Positions 23,010 to 30,047 of a stretch of 38,639 nt of DNA are shown here, piece by piece; position 1 is the stretch's first letter; each line of letters begins with the position of its first letter. The translations under genes and the position numbers were made by a program. The notes under the pieces were generated by a model that worked only from the letters and a program-made list of their open reading frames with translations, did not search any database and was not told the origin of the DNA. Source of the stretch: a virus. The stretch spans positions 1-38,639 of IMG/VR virus record IMGVR_UViG_3300025154_000239; one strand, 5' to 3'.

Positions 23010-23452
23010 CTGCCTCCGTGCTTTTGCGGATCTAAAATAAACATGGCGATATGCCTTCCAGTTCCATTTCCGGGATCGTGATCTTCAATTGACAACCATT
23101 TTATGTCACGCAGGTTTCTAACTTCTGGGTTTTGCTCAAGAAGCATAAGTATCCATTTGTCAATCGGGTAAACCAGTACCACCTTCTTGCCCTTTTTGTA
23201 TTCAGCGATTGCCTTACGCACCCACGCTGTTGGTCCCTTCTTTTTTCCGTCCTTATCAACGTAGGCTCCGAAAGGCGGGTTTACATAATTAGATTTCCCC
23301 CATTCGACAGCCAGTCCATCAAAGTCATCTGGTTTAGGGTATGGACATGGGTCAAAGTCGATTTCAAACTCTGCCTCAATATCTGCCAATAAATCATCTG
23401 GCGTTAGCCAATAATGTTTGCCGTCTGCCTTATTTCCATTTTCAAACGTCAT
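23006..23452 (-). CDS. Phage DNA N6-adenine methyltransferase (Dam family)
   Basis: The protein has 148 aa. Family landmarks are YWLTPDDLLADIEAEF, FDPCPYP and the catalytic YVNPPFG (N58-P59-P60-F61), with a Gly/Lys-rich VVLVYPIDKW strand after it. It methylates adenine in DNA, often to protect phage DNA from restriction or to mark strands. It overlaps the helicase loader gene by four bases. Confidence 0.85.
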   Translation of the reverse strand: MTFENGNKADGKHYWLTPDDLLADIEAEFEIDFDPCPYPKPDDFDGLAVEWGKSNYVNPPFGAYVDKDGKKKGPTAWVRKAIAEYKKGKKVVLVYPIDKWILMLLEQNPEVRNLRDIKWLSIEDHDPGNGTGRHIAMFILDPQKHGGR

Positions 23453-24039
23453 TTGTTGCCTCCAAATTTATCCGCCAGCATTTTTATCTCTTTTTTGGTT
23501 TTTTCTTCCAACTCCCTGTTGTCATAGTCTGTCAATGCCGGATGCTCTGAGATGTCGGCTCGGATGCCATCCACTACCTCATCGTAGATCTTCAGGAACC
23601 TTGACCGGGCAAAGCTTTCCTGCCCGTTCTCAATATCCAGGCATATTTGCGGGAACCCGCCCATACGTCTCAGTGTCTCTCTCGTGGCTGGATGGTCCAG
23701 GATCGGAGAGCTTCCGCCGCCTGACAAATTACCGGCGGGCATGCGCACTATTGATTCTCTGCACTCCGCCCAAACCGCGCTGCCTGTCTCAAGTCCGGTA
23801 TTCTTTACGCGCATCCCGGCAACCTTGCCGCGTATTTCACCTGGGGATGGTGCGAAGGCGCGTCCACTTTCAAGACAGCAGGCTTTGACTGCGAGCTGCA
23901 ATTCCTGGTATGGTACATCGCCCAACAAATCCTCCAGTACGTCAATGGTAGTCAATCCACCTTCGATGATCGGGTTGTAGTTTGGAAATGCCAGTTTGAT
24001 ATATGCCACAATATTTGTTATGTCATTACGCGTTGCCAT
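23449..24039 (-). CDS. Helicase-loader-like replication protein (G39P type)
   Basis: The protein has 196 aa. Residues 1-75 have the compact helical pattern of the SPP1 G39P family: DITNIVAYIKLAFPNYNP, then VPYQELQLAVKACCLESGR and the loop FAPSPGEIRGKV. Such proteins deliver the replicative helicase to the initiator-bound origin. No phage helicase is visible, so a host DnaB-type helicase is the likely partner. It overlaps the replication-organiser gene by 14 nt. Confidence 0.72.
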   Translation of the reverse strand: MATRNDITNIVAYIKLAFPNYNPIIEGGLTTIDVLEDLLGDVPYQELQLAVKACCLESGRAFAPSPGEIRGKVAGMRVKNTGLETGSAVWAECRESIVRMPAGNLSGGGSSPILDHPATRETLRRMGGFPQICLDIENGQESFARSRFLKIYDEVVDGIRADISEHPALTDYDNRELEEKTKKEIKMLADKFGGNK

Positions 24040-24775
24040 CGATCACCTCCGGTATTCTAAGTTTATTAAGCTTTGTGAAAAAATCCTCGTTACTGTCTTT
24101 CTTTCCCGGCTTGCTCTGCCCCTGCTTCCAGTTCTTTGCAGCCGTCTCCATGCTATCCATTAGTCCCATGCGGTTGGTCATGTTGATCTCTTTCTTCTCA
24201 GCCCACTCTGCGATACGTTGCGCTTGCTCGAACCCGACCGATTCAACCAGGGCGATCCATCTCTTTTGTTCTCTCTGGTTATTGAAGTTCCCGAAGTGTG
24301 CAAAGAACTCAGCGTCCGTTGGGGATTTTGATGGCTTTGCATCTGCATTTGATTCTGATTGTGCATTTGATTCTGTATATGTATTTAAGGGTGAATTACT
24401 CTTGACTAACTCTGGAGTAGGTATGGAGTAGGTATCGAATGGTGCAGGTAGCAAGCTTGGAGCTTCTTTTTCAAAACCACGTTGGTACTCTTGAAACTTT
24501 ATAACCCAAAAGTACTGCCTGTTATCTACATCGTAGATGTTTACCATGCCCCTGGCCGCAAACCATTCCATGCCCGACGTGATTTGTACCTGGGTAACGT
24601 CCTCTCGTAGTGGAAATATTTTTGACTTGATCCAGGATGCGTTATAAATTCCCCTGCCTTCGCAGTCCAGCCCGAGAGGTAATAGAACCCACAACAAGCG
24701 GGTGAAGTCGTCCGGCATTTCGTTGAAATCGAATGACTGTGTTATCTTGGTGTGAATGGATCTGAATTTTGGCAT
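24026..24775 (-). CDS. Replication organiser / initiator-like protein
   Basis: The protein has 249 aa. ATG 24773-24775 was chosen over a GTG nine bases earlier because AAGGTGG then serves as ribosome site. The N-terminal half (FRSIHTKITQSFDFNEMPDD, LLWVLLPLGLDCEGRG, WIKSKIFPLREDVT) resembles winged-helix replisome organisers. A polar linker follows, with a helical C-terminal part. Binding the origin and recruiting the loader is the expected role. It lies behind the strongest promoter of the window and an attenuator-like leader. Confidence 0.7.
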   Translation of the reverse strand: MPKFRSIHTKITQSFDFNEMPDDFTRLLWVLLPLGLDCEGRGIYNASWIKSKIFPLREDVTQVQITSGMEWFAARGMVNIYDVDNRQYFWVIKFQEYQRGFEKEAPSLLPAPFDTYSIPTPELVKSNSPLNTYTESNAQSESNADAKPSKSPTDAEFFAHFGNFNNQREQKRWIALVESVGFEQAQRIAEWAEKKEINMTNRMGLMDSMETAAKNWKQGQSKPGKKDSNEDFFTKLNKLRIPEVIDGNA

Positions 24776-24787
24776 AAATACCACCTT

Positions 24788-24894
24788 GTAAAAAAGAAGC
24801 CCGCCTCAATGCTTTATTCCTTCGCTTGTCACAGTTCAGGCTTTGTCATTGGGGCGGGCGTCTTCGGAATAAAAAAAAGCCGGGAACTGTGACA
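24788..24894 (-). promoter_or_regulatory. Attenuator-like leader upstream of the replication genes (A-C-B-D with T run)
   Basis: Minus strand order: A 24894-24884, E 24873-24866, C 24859-24847, B 24837-24827, E' 24820-24813, D 24811-24799, then TTCTTTTTT. A is the exact complement of B (11 bp, extendable by GGCTTT/AAAGCC), E of E' (8 bp), and C of D (13 positions, one G-T). All three pairings cross each other, so they are alternatives. C:D with the T run is an intrinsic terminator. A six-codon ATG ORF (24849-24829) begins in C and stops in B, without a clear ribosome site. Confidence 0.82.
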
Positions 24895-24899
24895 TATTT

Positions 24900-24928
24900 A
24901 TTATATAGACTTCCCGCACCAATGTCAA
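24900..24928 (-). promoter_or_regulatory. Perfect consensus sigma-70 promoter for the replication block
   Basis: Minus strand TTGACA, 17 nt, TATAAT: both boxes and the spacer match the consensus exactly. The -10 ends at 24900, and leader segment A starts after five bases at 24894, so transcription should start at or within A. Confidence 0.92.
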
Positions 24929-24931
24929 GCA

Positions 24932-25690
24932 TCAAACCCCACAGATCCCAGAACATTCATTGTCCCATAGCGACAACTGCCCTTGCTCTTCTGGGGTGCG
25001 GAAGTCAATATCAACTAATGGTCTTCTGGAAGGGTGGACAAATATTCTATGAGGCGGACGACGGTTGCGCATCTGTTCATCAACTTCTAAAGCCCCTTTC
25101 CAATCTTCAGGAATTTGTTTAATGCGTCGCCACTCAGCCGTTGAATGGTAAGGGCAGAATATACAAGAAGATCTTGGAGGTTCCTCTAAATTATGATCTG
25201 CCAACCATTTTTTGCAATCCGATCTGCTCACACCATTGTCAATCAACGGGTAAACATTGGTTATATATTTGACATCGCTATCTCTCATGCGTTTGTATTC
25301 GTCTGTGGAAATACCGATCCATTGTTCAACTTTTTGACCTTTTCGGTTGGCTTGTATCCATCGTCTCATTGGATAAATTTTCCACTGCGATGTACACTGG
25401 CGCTTCCCCTGTCCGGCTTTTCCGCTTTTGGAAATGGAATAAAATGGCGGATCTTCTTGACCATATCCATTATCCAGCGGGTCACTATGCTTCGGTTTTA
25501 CTGTGACAACCCTTACGCCGTGTTCTTCCAGCCAGGGTGTCCACTTCTCGGCAAACCGATAAGTTAAGATGCTTTCGTGGGTTGTATCCGAATGGACAAC
25601 CGCATCAACCATAGGCAATTCTTTAAGCGCGACCATAGCTGCCAATGTAAAACTCTGTACTCCCCAACCAAGTGATAATATTTTCATCAA
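24932..25690 (-). CDS. PAPS-reductase-like PP-loop enzyme
   Basis: The protein has 252 aa. The N-terminal SLGWGVQSFTLAAMV is a variant PP-loop (adenine nucleotide alpha hydrolase/PAPS reductase type). VDAVVHSDTTHES follows as the second nucleotide strand. Cys residues at C99, C159, C176/C179 (CIFC) and C246/C250 could hold an Fe-S cluster or zinc. Phage proteins of this family are frequent but their substrate is often unknown; sulfur transfer to nucleic acid is one possibility. It overlaps the DUF5658-like gene by four bases. Confidence 0.72.
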   Translation of the reverse strand: MMKILSLGWGVQSFTLAAMVALKELPMVDAVVHSDTTHESILTYRFAEKWTPWLEEHGVRVVTVKPKHSDPLDNGYGQEDPPFYSISKSGKAGQGKRQCTSQWKIYPMRRWIQANRKGQKVEQWIGISTDEYKRMRDSDVKYITNVYPLIDNGVSRSDCKKWLADHNLEEPPRSSCIFCPYHSTAEWRRIKQIPEDWKGALEVDEQMRNRRPPHRIFVHPSRRPLVDIDFRTPEEQGQLSLWDNECSGICGV

Positions 25691-25980
25691 ATCAATATCC
25701 CAATTATGTAGATATTATTCACCACCGGGTACAGAGATACCAGGCACGGCAGCCAGCACGCAGGAACCATCCGCCTTACCGCCGGGATGTTTATTGGATA
25801 CTCCAACACACCCATGAAGAAGGTTATCCACATCAGCTTAATCAGGTACGCTCTCCACATCGGCATACTGGAAAACACCGGATTGCCTTCGATCATTCCA
25901 AAGTAGGACAGCCCGATCATGGTTGTCAGGATGTCAAGCATTTCGAGAAGGATAAATAGCTTGGTGAAGTTGCGCATCAA
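25687..25980 (-). CDS. DUF5658-like membrane protein (early paralog)
   Basis: The protein has 97 aa with about three hydrophobic spans. The signature LLEMLDILTTMIGLSYFGMI ending in EGNP is shared in pattern with the late protein at 37468-37731 (LLAELLDITTTLVNLHIPGV, then EANP). This E-x-x-D-x-x-T-T ... E-x-N-P arrangement is typical of DUF5658. Function unknown. It is coupled to neighbours on both sides by four-base overlaps. Confidence 0.7.
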   Translation of the reverse strand: MMRNFTKLFILLEMLDILTTMIGLSYFGMIEGNPVFSSMPMWRAYLIKLMWITFFMGVLEYPINIPAVRRMVPACWLPCLVSLYPVVNNIYIIGILI

Positions 25981-26465
25981 TACATCTCCTGGTACAGCTC
26001 ATCCTGCCTAGCCGAATATACCGCCGTCCTTTGCCTTGTGCTCGCGTCGATCCTGCCAGGTCTCAGCAGATCATCAGCACGCATGTACCCGCAGAATAAA
26101 TAGACAGGGAGGCGACCGACAAGCAACGCAAAGTATTCTGGTTTGACAATCCAATCCTTTCCAACCTTGGCTTGCAGGCAGCCATTGATATTCTTAGTCC
26201 ACTTCACATCGACCCGGTGACCATTAACAATGGCATCATATGGCATGTAGTGTTTCCAGTTTGTGTCTGGCATAACTCCAACCATCTTACAATATGCCCA
26301 TTCAGCGCCGAATGAGTCACACTCGTGTTCAAAACGACCGGGTAAGTTCATGACATCGTAATATAGGGTATAGTTTGCACCATATCTCATGTCGTTTCTC
26401 ATCCGGTTTTCAGATATGCTCTTGATCTCGGCAATGTCGTGCTGATCCAGGGTTATGATGTTCAT
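25977..26465 (-). CDS. Candidate nuclease-fold protein (restriction-endonuclease-like)
   Basis: The protein has 162 aa. FGAEWAYCKMVGV followed by MPYDAIVNGHRVDVKWTKN gives a pattern E ... D-x(8)-D-V-K reminiscent of the PD-(D/E)xK core: an acidic helix residue, a strand Asp, then D-x-K on the next strand. It could act in DNA processing with RecT, or be a repair or defence nuclease. This is a pattern-level call only. Confidence 0.45.
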   Translation of the reverse strand: MNIITLDQHDIAEIKSISENRMRNDMRYGANYTLYYDVMNLPGRFEHECDSFGAEWAYCKMVGVMPDTNWKHYMPYDAIVNGHRVDVKWTKNINGCLQAKVGKDWIVKPEYFALLVGRLPVYLFCGYMRADDLLRPGRIDASTRQRTAVYSARQDELYQEMY

Positions 26466-26653
26466 CGTTTAGGTGTCAGCTCTGGTCTTTGAACCCAACC
26501 ATCAGCCTTGGCCTTCTCCCTACAATTTGTTGGTTCGACGCCAATTGTTTCTTTGATTAAATCACTACATACGGTGATCATCCTACCCTTGTCGGGTCTT
26601 GAAAAGTACATCATCGGATGATACACAATTCCGCAATACTCGCATTTCTCCAT
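26462..26653 (-). CDS. Zinc-ribbon small protein
   Basis: The protein has 63 aa from ATG 26651-26653, chosen for its GAAGGAG site. It begins MEKCEYCGIVYHPMMYFSRP, with C4 and C7 forming the first half of a ribbon and later Cys residues the second. It is part of a run of three Cys-rich miniproteins (26462-27055). Confidence 0.6.
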   Translation of the reverse strand: MEKCEYCGIVYHPMMYFSRPDKGRMITVCSDLIKETIGVEPTNCREKAKADGWVQRPELTPKR

Positions 26654-26654
26654 G

Positions 26655-26861
26655 TTACTTCTCCTTCCACTTTGACGGCTCCCAGTCGCAGCAGGTCTGT
26701 CCTTTCCAGCAAGAGAAAATTGCATAACATCTCTCATAGTGAAAACAATTACCACATATCTGTCCGTGCTCAGGACAAGTTTTCAAAGCATCAAATGGAT
26801 GCTCGACTCTTGTTTCAGTTCCATCACTATTGTGGATTATCAATACATCGTCGTCCGTCAT
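26655..26861 (-). CDS. Cys-rich small protein
   Basis: The protein has 68 aa with seven Cys: CPEHGQICGNCFHYERC, CWKGQTCCDWEPSKW. The spacing suggests one or two zinc sites; the final WEPS-like segment recurs in small phage/bacterial zinc proteins. It overlaps its upstream neighbour by four bases. Function unknown. Confidence 0.6.
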   Translation of the reverse strand: MTDDDVLIIHNSDGTETRVEHPFDALKTCPEHGQICGNCFHYERCYAIFSCWKGQTCCDWEPSKWKEK

Positions 26862-27055
26862 TCATCCTCCCAGGCACCATCTTCTGGCAGTCCTGTTTCA
26901 AAATCAATATTGATTGTCTCGCTACATTGTGGATAGTTACTGCATCCCCAAAATGGATCCCAATTTTGATCTTCCCTTGGTCTTTTGAGCACCATTTTGG
27001 CTTCGCAATTTGGGCACTCAGGTGCCGGTAGTAAGCGTATTTTTCTATCCATCAT
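26858..27055 (-). CDS. Topoisomerase-type zinc finger protein
   Basis: The protein has 65 aa. CPNCEAKMVLKR, then FWGCSNYPQC, matches the zf-C4 module found at the C-terminus of topoisomerase I. As a stand-alone miniprotein it probably binds single-stranded DNA. It lies downstream of the RecT block, consistent with recombination or replication. Confidence 0.75.
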   Translation of the reverse strand: MMDRKIRLLPAPECPNCEAKMVLKRPREDQNWDPFWGCSNYPQCSETINIDFETGLPEDGAWEDE

Positions 27056-27145
27056 TCACTCCTGCTGCCCGCGCACATACCAGCCAGCAGCGAAACCGGC
27101 GAACACACAGACGAAGATCAGGGCGAATAACCAATTGGGGATCAT
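27056..27145 (-). CDS. 29-aa membrane miniprotein
   Basis: It begins MIPNWLFALIFVCVFAGFAA and ends GWYVRGQQE: a single span with a basic end. ATGA overlap with the upstream stop shows it is translated in the operon. Role unknown. Confidence 0.55.
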   Translation of the reverse strand: MIPNWLFALIFVCVFAGFAAGWYVRGQQE

Positions 27146-27525
27146 GCGTTCTCCTCCCTATTTGTATCCCAATCGTCCTCGTAGTTATAACGGAGACCGG
27201 CTAGGAAAGTATGATCTTCCCATGCTTTGACGGCTGCTTTTTGTTCTTCTGTCCATTCTGATTTAGGGTAGTTTTCTTTGATTGCTTTTACGCGTTGATC
27301 ATAATATTTTAAATACTCTGTTGAAGTATCAGAATCAGCAGCAACTTTTTTTGCAACTTTGTATTGTTCCACCGATTTATCCACCAGGCGCATGGCTTCC
27401 TTACGCATCTCATCAACATCCTCAGCAGAGATCGCATGCCCATCGTCTATAGAAAGAGCAACTTCAAAATGGCAGTAGTCATAACTTCGCATTACTTTTA
27501 CACTTGCACCATCAATTATTTTCAT
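27142..27525 (-). CDS. RecT-neighbourhood protein of unknown function
   Basis: The protein has 127 aa. The start KIIDGASVKVMRSYDYCHFE is beta-strand-like, followed by a long helical, charged part (residues 35-100). Proteins with this start are common beside phage recombination genes. It sits one base after the coiled-coil Gam-like gene. A role in recombination is inferred. Confidence 0.6.
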   Translation of the reverse strand: MKIIDGASVKVMRSYDYCHFEVALSIDDGHAISAEDVDEMRKEAMRLVDKSVEQYKVAKKVAADSDTSTEYLKYYDQRVKAIKENYPKSEWTEEQKAAVKAWEDHTFLAGLRYNYEDDWDTNREENA

Positions 27526-27526
27526 C

Positions 27527-28261
27527 TCACTTCCTCCTTATGGTCACACTAGGTTCCCCAACGTCGTAGCAGCTCTTGATCTCAGGGTTCCGCTCGACAT
27601 AAACATCCAGCCGCTTGCTGTTCCAGGTCTTCTTGCCCTTGACATAGATGGCTTGATAATTCGTACCATCAACCGTGTACCCGATCTCTTTGGTGGCTGC
27701 CTTGATCTCGCTCTTGAGCTTCTCAATGTTTTCATCCACTGCCCGGCGTGATCCGGCAAACTCGGCTTCGATGTCGGACTTGCGCTTTGCTATGTCGGCA
27801 TAAACCTGCTGGGTCTGTGCATTGATCTCTGCGCTAAGTTCTAGCCTGGCATTGTCGATCTGCTCCCGGATGGTTGCCATTACTTTTGCATCCTCTTCAA
27901 GTATCAAATTGCGCTGCCGGTCAATCTCTGCCAATTGTGCTTTTATCTCATCGGGGATGACAACCATGGCAAGTGCCGCTTGTACTTTTTCACGTTGAGC
28001 TCTCATTACGGGCTGGAAGCTGTTATCTACCTCGTTCATGCGCTTCATGCCGTCAGCCATGATCGCTTCAACCTCAGCCGGGATCTTCACTTCGTCCAAC
28101 AGGTCACGTTTTTTGATCTCGATCAGGTCTCGCTGTGATTCGAACTCTGTCAGTTGGTCTAACTTTTCCTTGATGTATTCTTCAGTGGATGGTATTCCCC
28201 TGGCAGCTACCGCGAACAATCCGGCTGCGCCTGTTTTGTATGTTCCTTTTTCTTCTGTCAT
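27527..28261 (-). CDS. Coiled-coil protein, Gam-like nuclease-inhibitor candidate
   Basis: The protein has 244 aa. Residues 25-190 are long charged helices (for example IREQIDNARLELSAEINAQ), and the last 55 residues form a strand-rich end (GYTVDGTNYQAIYVKGKKTW, then VYVERNPEIKSCYDVGEP). This helix-plus-small-domain layout resembles Mu Gam-type host-nuclease inhibitors that protect DNA ends. It lies next to RecT. A different coiled-coil recombination protein is possible. GGAGG is at its start. Confidence 0.5.
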   Translation of the reverse strand: MTEEKGTYKTGAAGLFAVAARGIPSTEEYIKEKLDQLTEFESQRDLIEIKKRDLLDEVKIPAEVEAIMADGMKRMNEVDNSFQPVMRAQREKVQAALAMVVIPDEIKAQLAEIDRQRNLILEEDAKVMATIREQIDNARLELSAEINAQTQQVYADIAKRKSDIEAEFAGSRRAVDENIEKLKSEIKAATKEIGYTVDGTNYQAIYVKGKKTWNSKRLDVYVERNPEIKSCYDVGEPSVTIRRK

Positions 28262-28342
28262 GATATTCCTCCTCGAATGTAATCCCCACCTTGCCGTCTA
28301 GCCAATCAGCGGCAATGTCACGCACAGGGTAGGGATTGTTGA

Positions 28343-29242
28343 TTAGTAACCTAATTGCTCCATAGATTTTTGTTCTTTGGCGGCGGCTTTCTTTTGCTCT
28401 TTCTCCAGGTCGGCGGCAGCTTCTTCTTTGGTCATGGGTGGAAAAGCGGCGTCAACTTGGTCTAGTGTTGGCGTGGTTGCCTCAACTTCTATGACATCCT
28501 CAGGGAGGCTAAAGTCGTTGTTCCCATCCGGCAAATCCTGCCCGTTTGTTTCCTCTTCGATCTCAGCCATTGCAGCTTCATCCTGAGGATCCAAATAACC
28601 ACGCGTGCGAAGCAATAAACGCAGAACGGTTTTCTTTTCCATCTGCTCGGTTGCTGTTTTCCAGGCTCCGTCTTTGCGGTCATAGCCCCGGCTGTACTTT
28701 TGAGCGTGGGCGTGGATCTCATCGACCGTCATAAATAAGGCGGCTGACATTCCAGAGCGTTGTCCTTTGGGAGGATACATTTCAAATATTGCCATCCAGC
28801 CGCCGGTCTTGTTGGACTTCTTACTGCCACCAAGTGACATCATGCCTGTCAAGCGATCCTGCTCGAAGGTCTCACCCTCATAAAGTTTGTGAACTTCGAT
28901 GCGGCGATACTTGCCGGTACGGATTGCCATGTCATAGATGCCTTTCCATCCGATGATCAGGGTGGCTTTTTCTTTGAATGGCACAAGGTACGCCTGCCCG
29001 GTACTCTCATCCACACTCAGCCGCATGGTAGCAGCCCGCAGCGCGCTCACATAAATGCTGGACGGGGTGCATACCTGCAATTCCGGCTTGTTTGCAACCG
29101 CCAGCAATACGCTGCTGATATAGGATGCGCTGCCCTGCTCACCCAGGACAGTCGCGAAGCGGTTTTTAATGACTTCGCTTTCCAAATAACCTTGAATCTT
29201 TTCCATCGGTTTCTTTACGATTGCCTTGCTGTTCTCACTCAT
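28343..29242 (-). CDS. recT: RecT-family single-strand annealing protein
   Basis: The protein has 299 aa. Core RecT features: PSSIYVSALRAATMRLSVDE, then QAYLVPFKEKATLIIGWKGI, GKYRRIEVHKLYEGETFE, and WKTATEQMEKKTVLRLLLR. It anneals complementary single strands for recombination, repair and genome end processing. The C-terminal about 60 residues are acidic and Ala/Lys-rich. No RecE/Exo partner is obvious nearby. An 81-nt gap to the next gene may hold a short ORF. Confidence 0.9.
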   Translation of the reverse strand: MSENSKAIVKKPMEKIQGYLESEVIKNRFATVLGEQGSASYISSVLLAVANKPELQVCTPSSIYVSALRAATMRLSVDESTGQAYLVPFKEKATLIIGWKGIYDMAIRTGKYRRIEVHKLYEGETFEQDRLTGMMSLGGSKKSNKTGGWMAIFEMYPPKGQRSGMSAALFMTVDEIHAHAQKYSRGYDRKDGAWKTATEQMEKKTVLRLLLRTRGYLDPQDEAAMAEIEEETNGQDLPDGNNDFSLPEDVIEVEATTPTLDQVDAAFPPMTKEEAAADLEKEQKKAAAKEQKSMEQLGY

Positions 29243-29254
29243 TGCCTTTCCTCC

Positions 29255-29545
29255 TCAAAATTGGTGCATCTCGGATAAAATGCTGCGGTAAGTGTCCCGC
29301 AGGTCTTTCTCATCTGCCTCACGCTGTAATTCTTCCAGCCTCTCGACCATCAATGGGTACATCTCGCCGCGTGTCTGCTCAGGTCTGGCAAAGAACCATG
29401 TCTCACAGTCTGGGTCAATTGCCATCAACTCACGGGCGACCCGGTTGTATTCCCTCAACCAGACTGCGTCTATTTCTTCCCGCAATTGCCGCTTCTCAAT
29501 TCTTGCTGCCATGCCAGTGGTCTTGCCGTTCAAAGTTCGGGACAT
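29255..29545 (-). CDS. Small helical protein of unknown function
   Basis: The protein has 96 aa from the second ATG (29543-29545); the first ATG is too close to GGAGG. It is highly charged and helical (RQLREEIDAVWLREYNRVAR, then MVERLEELQREADEKDLR). It is probably a regulatory or scaffold factor, but no family is recognised. Confidence 0.55.
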   Translation of the reverse strand: MSRTLNGKTTGMAARIEKRQLREEIDAVWLREYNRVARELMAIDPDCETWFFARPEQTRGEMYPLMVERLEELQREADEKDLRDTYRSILSEMHQF

Positions 29546-29631
29546 CATTCCTCCAATAGCTACTTGATTTTTATATTCGGATGCTGTATCATGGAGTTGT
29601 CTTTTCCTCCTAGATTGGACACCCGACTATT

Positions 29632-29656
29632 TGCCTCCTGCCTGCACCGGGAGGCA
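29632..29656 (-). other. Inverted repeat after the RHH gene
   Basis: TGCCTCC (29632-29638) and GGAGGCA (29650-29656) form a 7-bp hairpin with an 11-nt loop between the RHH stop and the next gene. No T run follows. It might reduce read-through or stabilise mRNA. Confidence 0.45.
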
Positions 29657-29662
29657 TTTAGG

Positions 29663-29965
29663 TTAGGCGTAGATACCTTCACCGGTCAAGAAATCGTGCT
29701 CATCCTGAGACATTGGCGCATCGTCAGAGTAATCAATTCCAGCCACTGGTTTCCGACCATGTTGTTTTTCGAAACTCAGCGGAAAACTTTTGATACCCTT
29801 CTCACTGATGGTTCCGACCAAAGGAATTTTAGCGATAAGCCATTCCTTTTCAATAAGGGTGCGGATAACCTCTGACATTGACATGCCTTTTTCTTCCGCC
29901 AATGTTTCCAATTTCGTCCTTACCTCACTGTCTGCCCTGAAAATAAATCTCTCATCTTTATTCAT
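29663..29965 (-). CDS. Ribbon-helix-helix (CopG/Arc-type) regulator, first early gene
   Basis: The protein has 100 aa. The N-terminus RFIFRADSEVRTKLETLAEE and MSMSEVIRTLIEKE is a textbook RHH domain: a beta strand that pairs in the dimer, then two helices. The C-terminal half is a variable effector-type tail. It would bind an operator as a dimer or tetramer. As the first gene behind the main leftward promoter, which carries palindromes, it probably represses its own operon. AAGGAGG precedes the start. Confidence 0.8.
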   Translation of the reverse strand: MNKDERFIFRADSEVRTKLETLAEEKGMSMSEVIRTLIEKEWLIAKIPLVGTISEKGIKSFPLSFEKQHGRKPVAGIDYSDDAPMSQDEHDFLTGEGIYA

Positions 29966-29976
29966 AGTACCTCCTT

Positions 29977-30015
29977 ATGTATATACATTATATAACGTAT
30001 GCACATCGAAGTCAA
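29977..30015 (-). promoter_or_regulatory. Main leftward early promoter with palindromic operator
   Basis: Minus strand TTGACT (30010-30015), 17 nt, TATAAT (29987-29992). A perfect 12-bp palindrome ATGTATATACAT (29977-29988) overlaps the -10 and the expected start site, and TTATATAA (29989-29996) overlaps the -10 from the other side. This is the expected position for an RHH repressor to shut its own promoter. Confidence 0.82.
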
Positions 30016-30047
30016 GCCTTTTTGGAAACTCGCTTGCCACCAATGTA

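Noticed and set aside
26654-26755. N-terminal extension of the zinc-ribbon gene
   Set aside because: It covers the neighbouring Cys-rich gene in another frame, and a good ribosome site precedes ATG 26653.
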